A stretch of 13,846 nucleotides of DNA from Porphyromonadaceae bacterium (GTDB lineage: Bacteria > Bacteroidota > Bacteroidia > Bacteroidales > CAMTPD01): assembly GCA_003447595.1 (NCBI GenBank), contig DLYT01000004.1:3463-17308 (forward strand), read 5' to 3'. How positions within the stretch are numbered: the stretch's first letter is position 1; each line of letters begins with the position of its first letter. Positions 13,806-13,846 of the stretch are shown piece after piece. The position numbers and the translations under genes are program-made. The notes under the pieces are model-generated. The model did no database searches and was not told the DNA's origin. It worked only from the letters and a program-made list of their open reading frames with translations.

Positions 13806-13846
13806 AAATCCCGCACAAAAGGTTACAGCCTTTTTGTGCGGGATTT
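13806..13846 (+). terminator. Rho-independent terminator after the GHL10-like gene, at the window edge
   Basis: A long hairpin (13806-13822 with 13829-13846) contains 17 base pairs with one bulged T and a six-base loop. It begins 25 bp after the stop. The window ends in GGATTT, so the length of the T-run beyond the stem cannot be seen. An A-run (13803-13808) precedes the stem, so it could also stop transcription arriving from the right on the - strand. Confidence 0.85.

Noticed and set aside
1..13846. CRISPR array, tRNA/rRNA genes, insertion sequences or integrase sites
   Set aside because: No spaced repeat array, clover-leaf or rRNA-like stretch, transposase-like protein or terminal inverted repeats with target duplications were found on either strand.

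Overview
The window looks like chromosome from a member of the Bacteroidales (Bacteroides/Phocaeicola/Parabacteroides-like). The reasons are its A+T-rich, Shine-Dalgarno-poor gene starts, promoter-like TAnnTTTG / TTTG (-7/-33) elements, lipoprotein signals, a TonB-dependent receptor with an N-terminal carboxypeptidase-regulatory-like domain, and an ECF sigma factor followed by an anti-sigma/beta-barrel hybrid. The species cannot be named from the sequence. No insertion sequence, CRISPR array, tRNA, rRNA or phage gene was seen.

Layout. At 1-168 lies the 3' end of a LuxR/NarL-type regulator on the + strand. From 326 to 6905 every gene is on the - strand. Read in the direction of transcription, these are: (a) a putative metal-handling operon, 6905->3736, made of a secreted Cys/His-rich protein resembling the HYC_CC_PP family, a 729-residue TonB-dependent receptor and a secreted heavy-metal-associated (HMA) protein, ending at a strong terminator (3603-3638); (b) an ECF-sigma operon, 3508->805, made of a sigma factor, an anti-sigma-like/TM/beta-barrel protein and a lipoprotein of unknown function, ending at the terminator at 684-734; (c) a lone one-cluster ferredoxin (511->326) with its own promoter and terminator.

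From 7043 to 13780 every gene is on the + strand. A compact run contains a DUF4163/DUF3298-type lipoprotein, rsmG (16S rRNA m7G methyltransferase), a glyoxalase-II-like metallo-hydrolase, gcvP (glycine decarboxylase P protein) and ferritin. Its gaps are 2 bp, a 10-bp overlap, 18 bp and 16 bp, and it ends at the terminator at 12583-12627. A separately promoted lipoprotein of the GHL10/glycoside-hydrolase-10-like type follows, with a long hairpin terminator at the window edge.

The - and + blocks diverge from a 137-bp region (6906-7042) with a promoter-like element facing each way. The least ordinary content is the metal operon. Its receptor has only three cysteines, all in one C-x3-C-C cluster of the plug, and it is flanked by two exported proteins rich in Cys and His. 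The second point of interest is the sigma operon, where one polypeptide appears to combine a cytoplasmic anti-sigma-like segment, one membrane helix and an outer-membrane-type barrel. The + strand run is mostly housekeeping.
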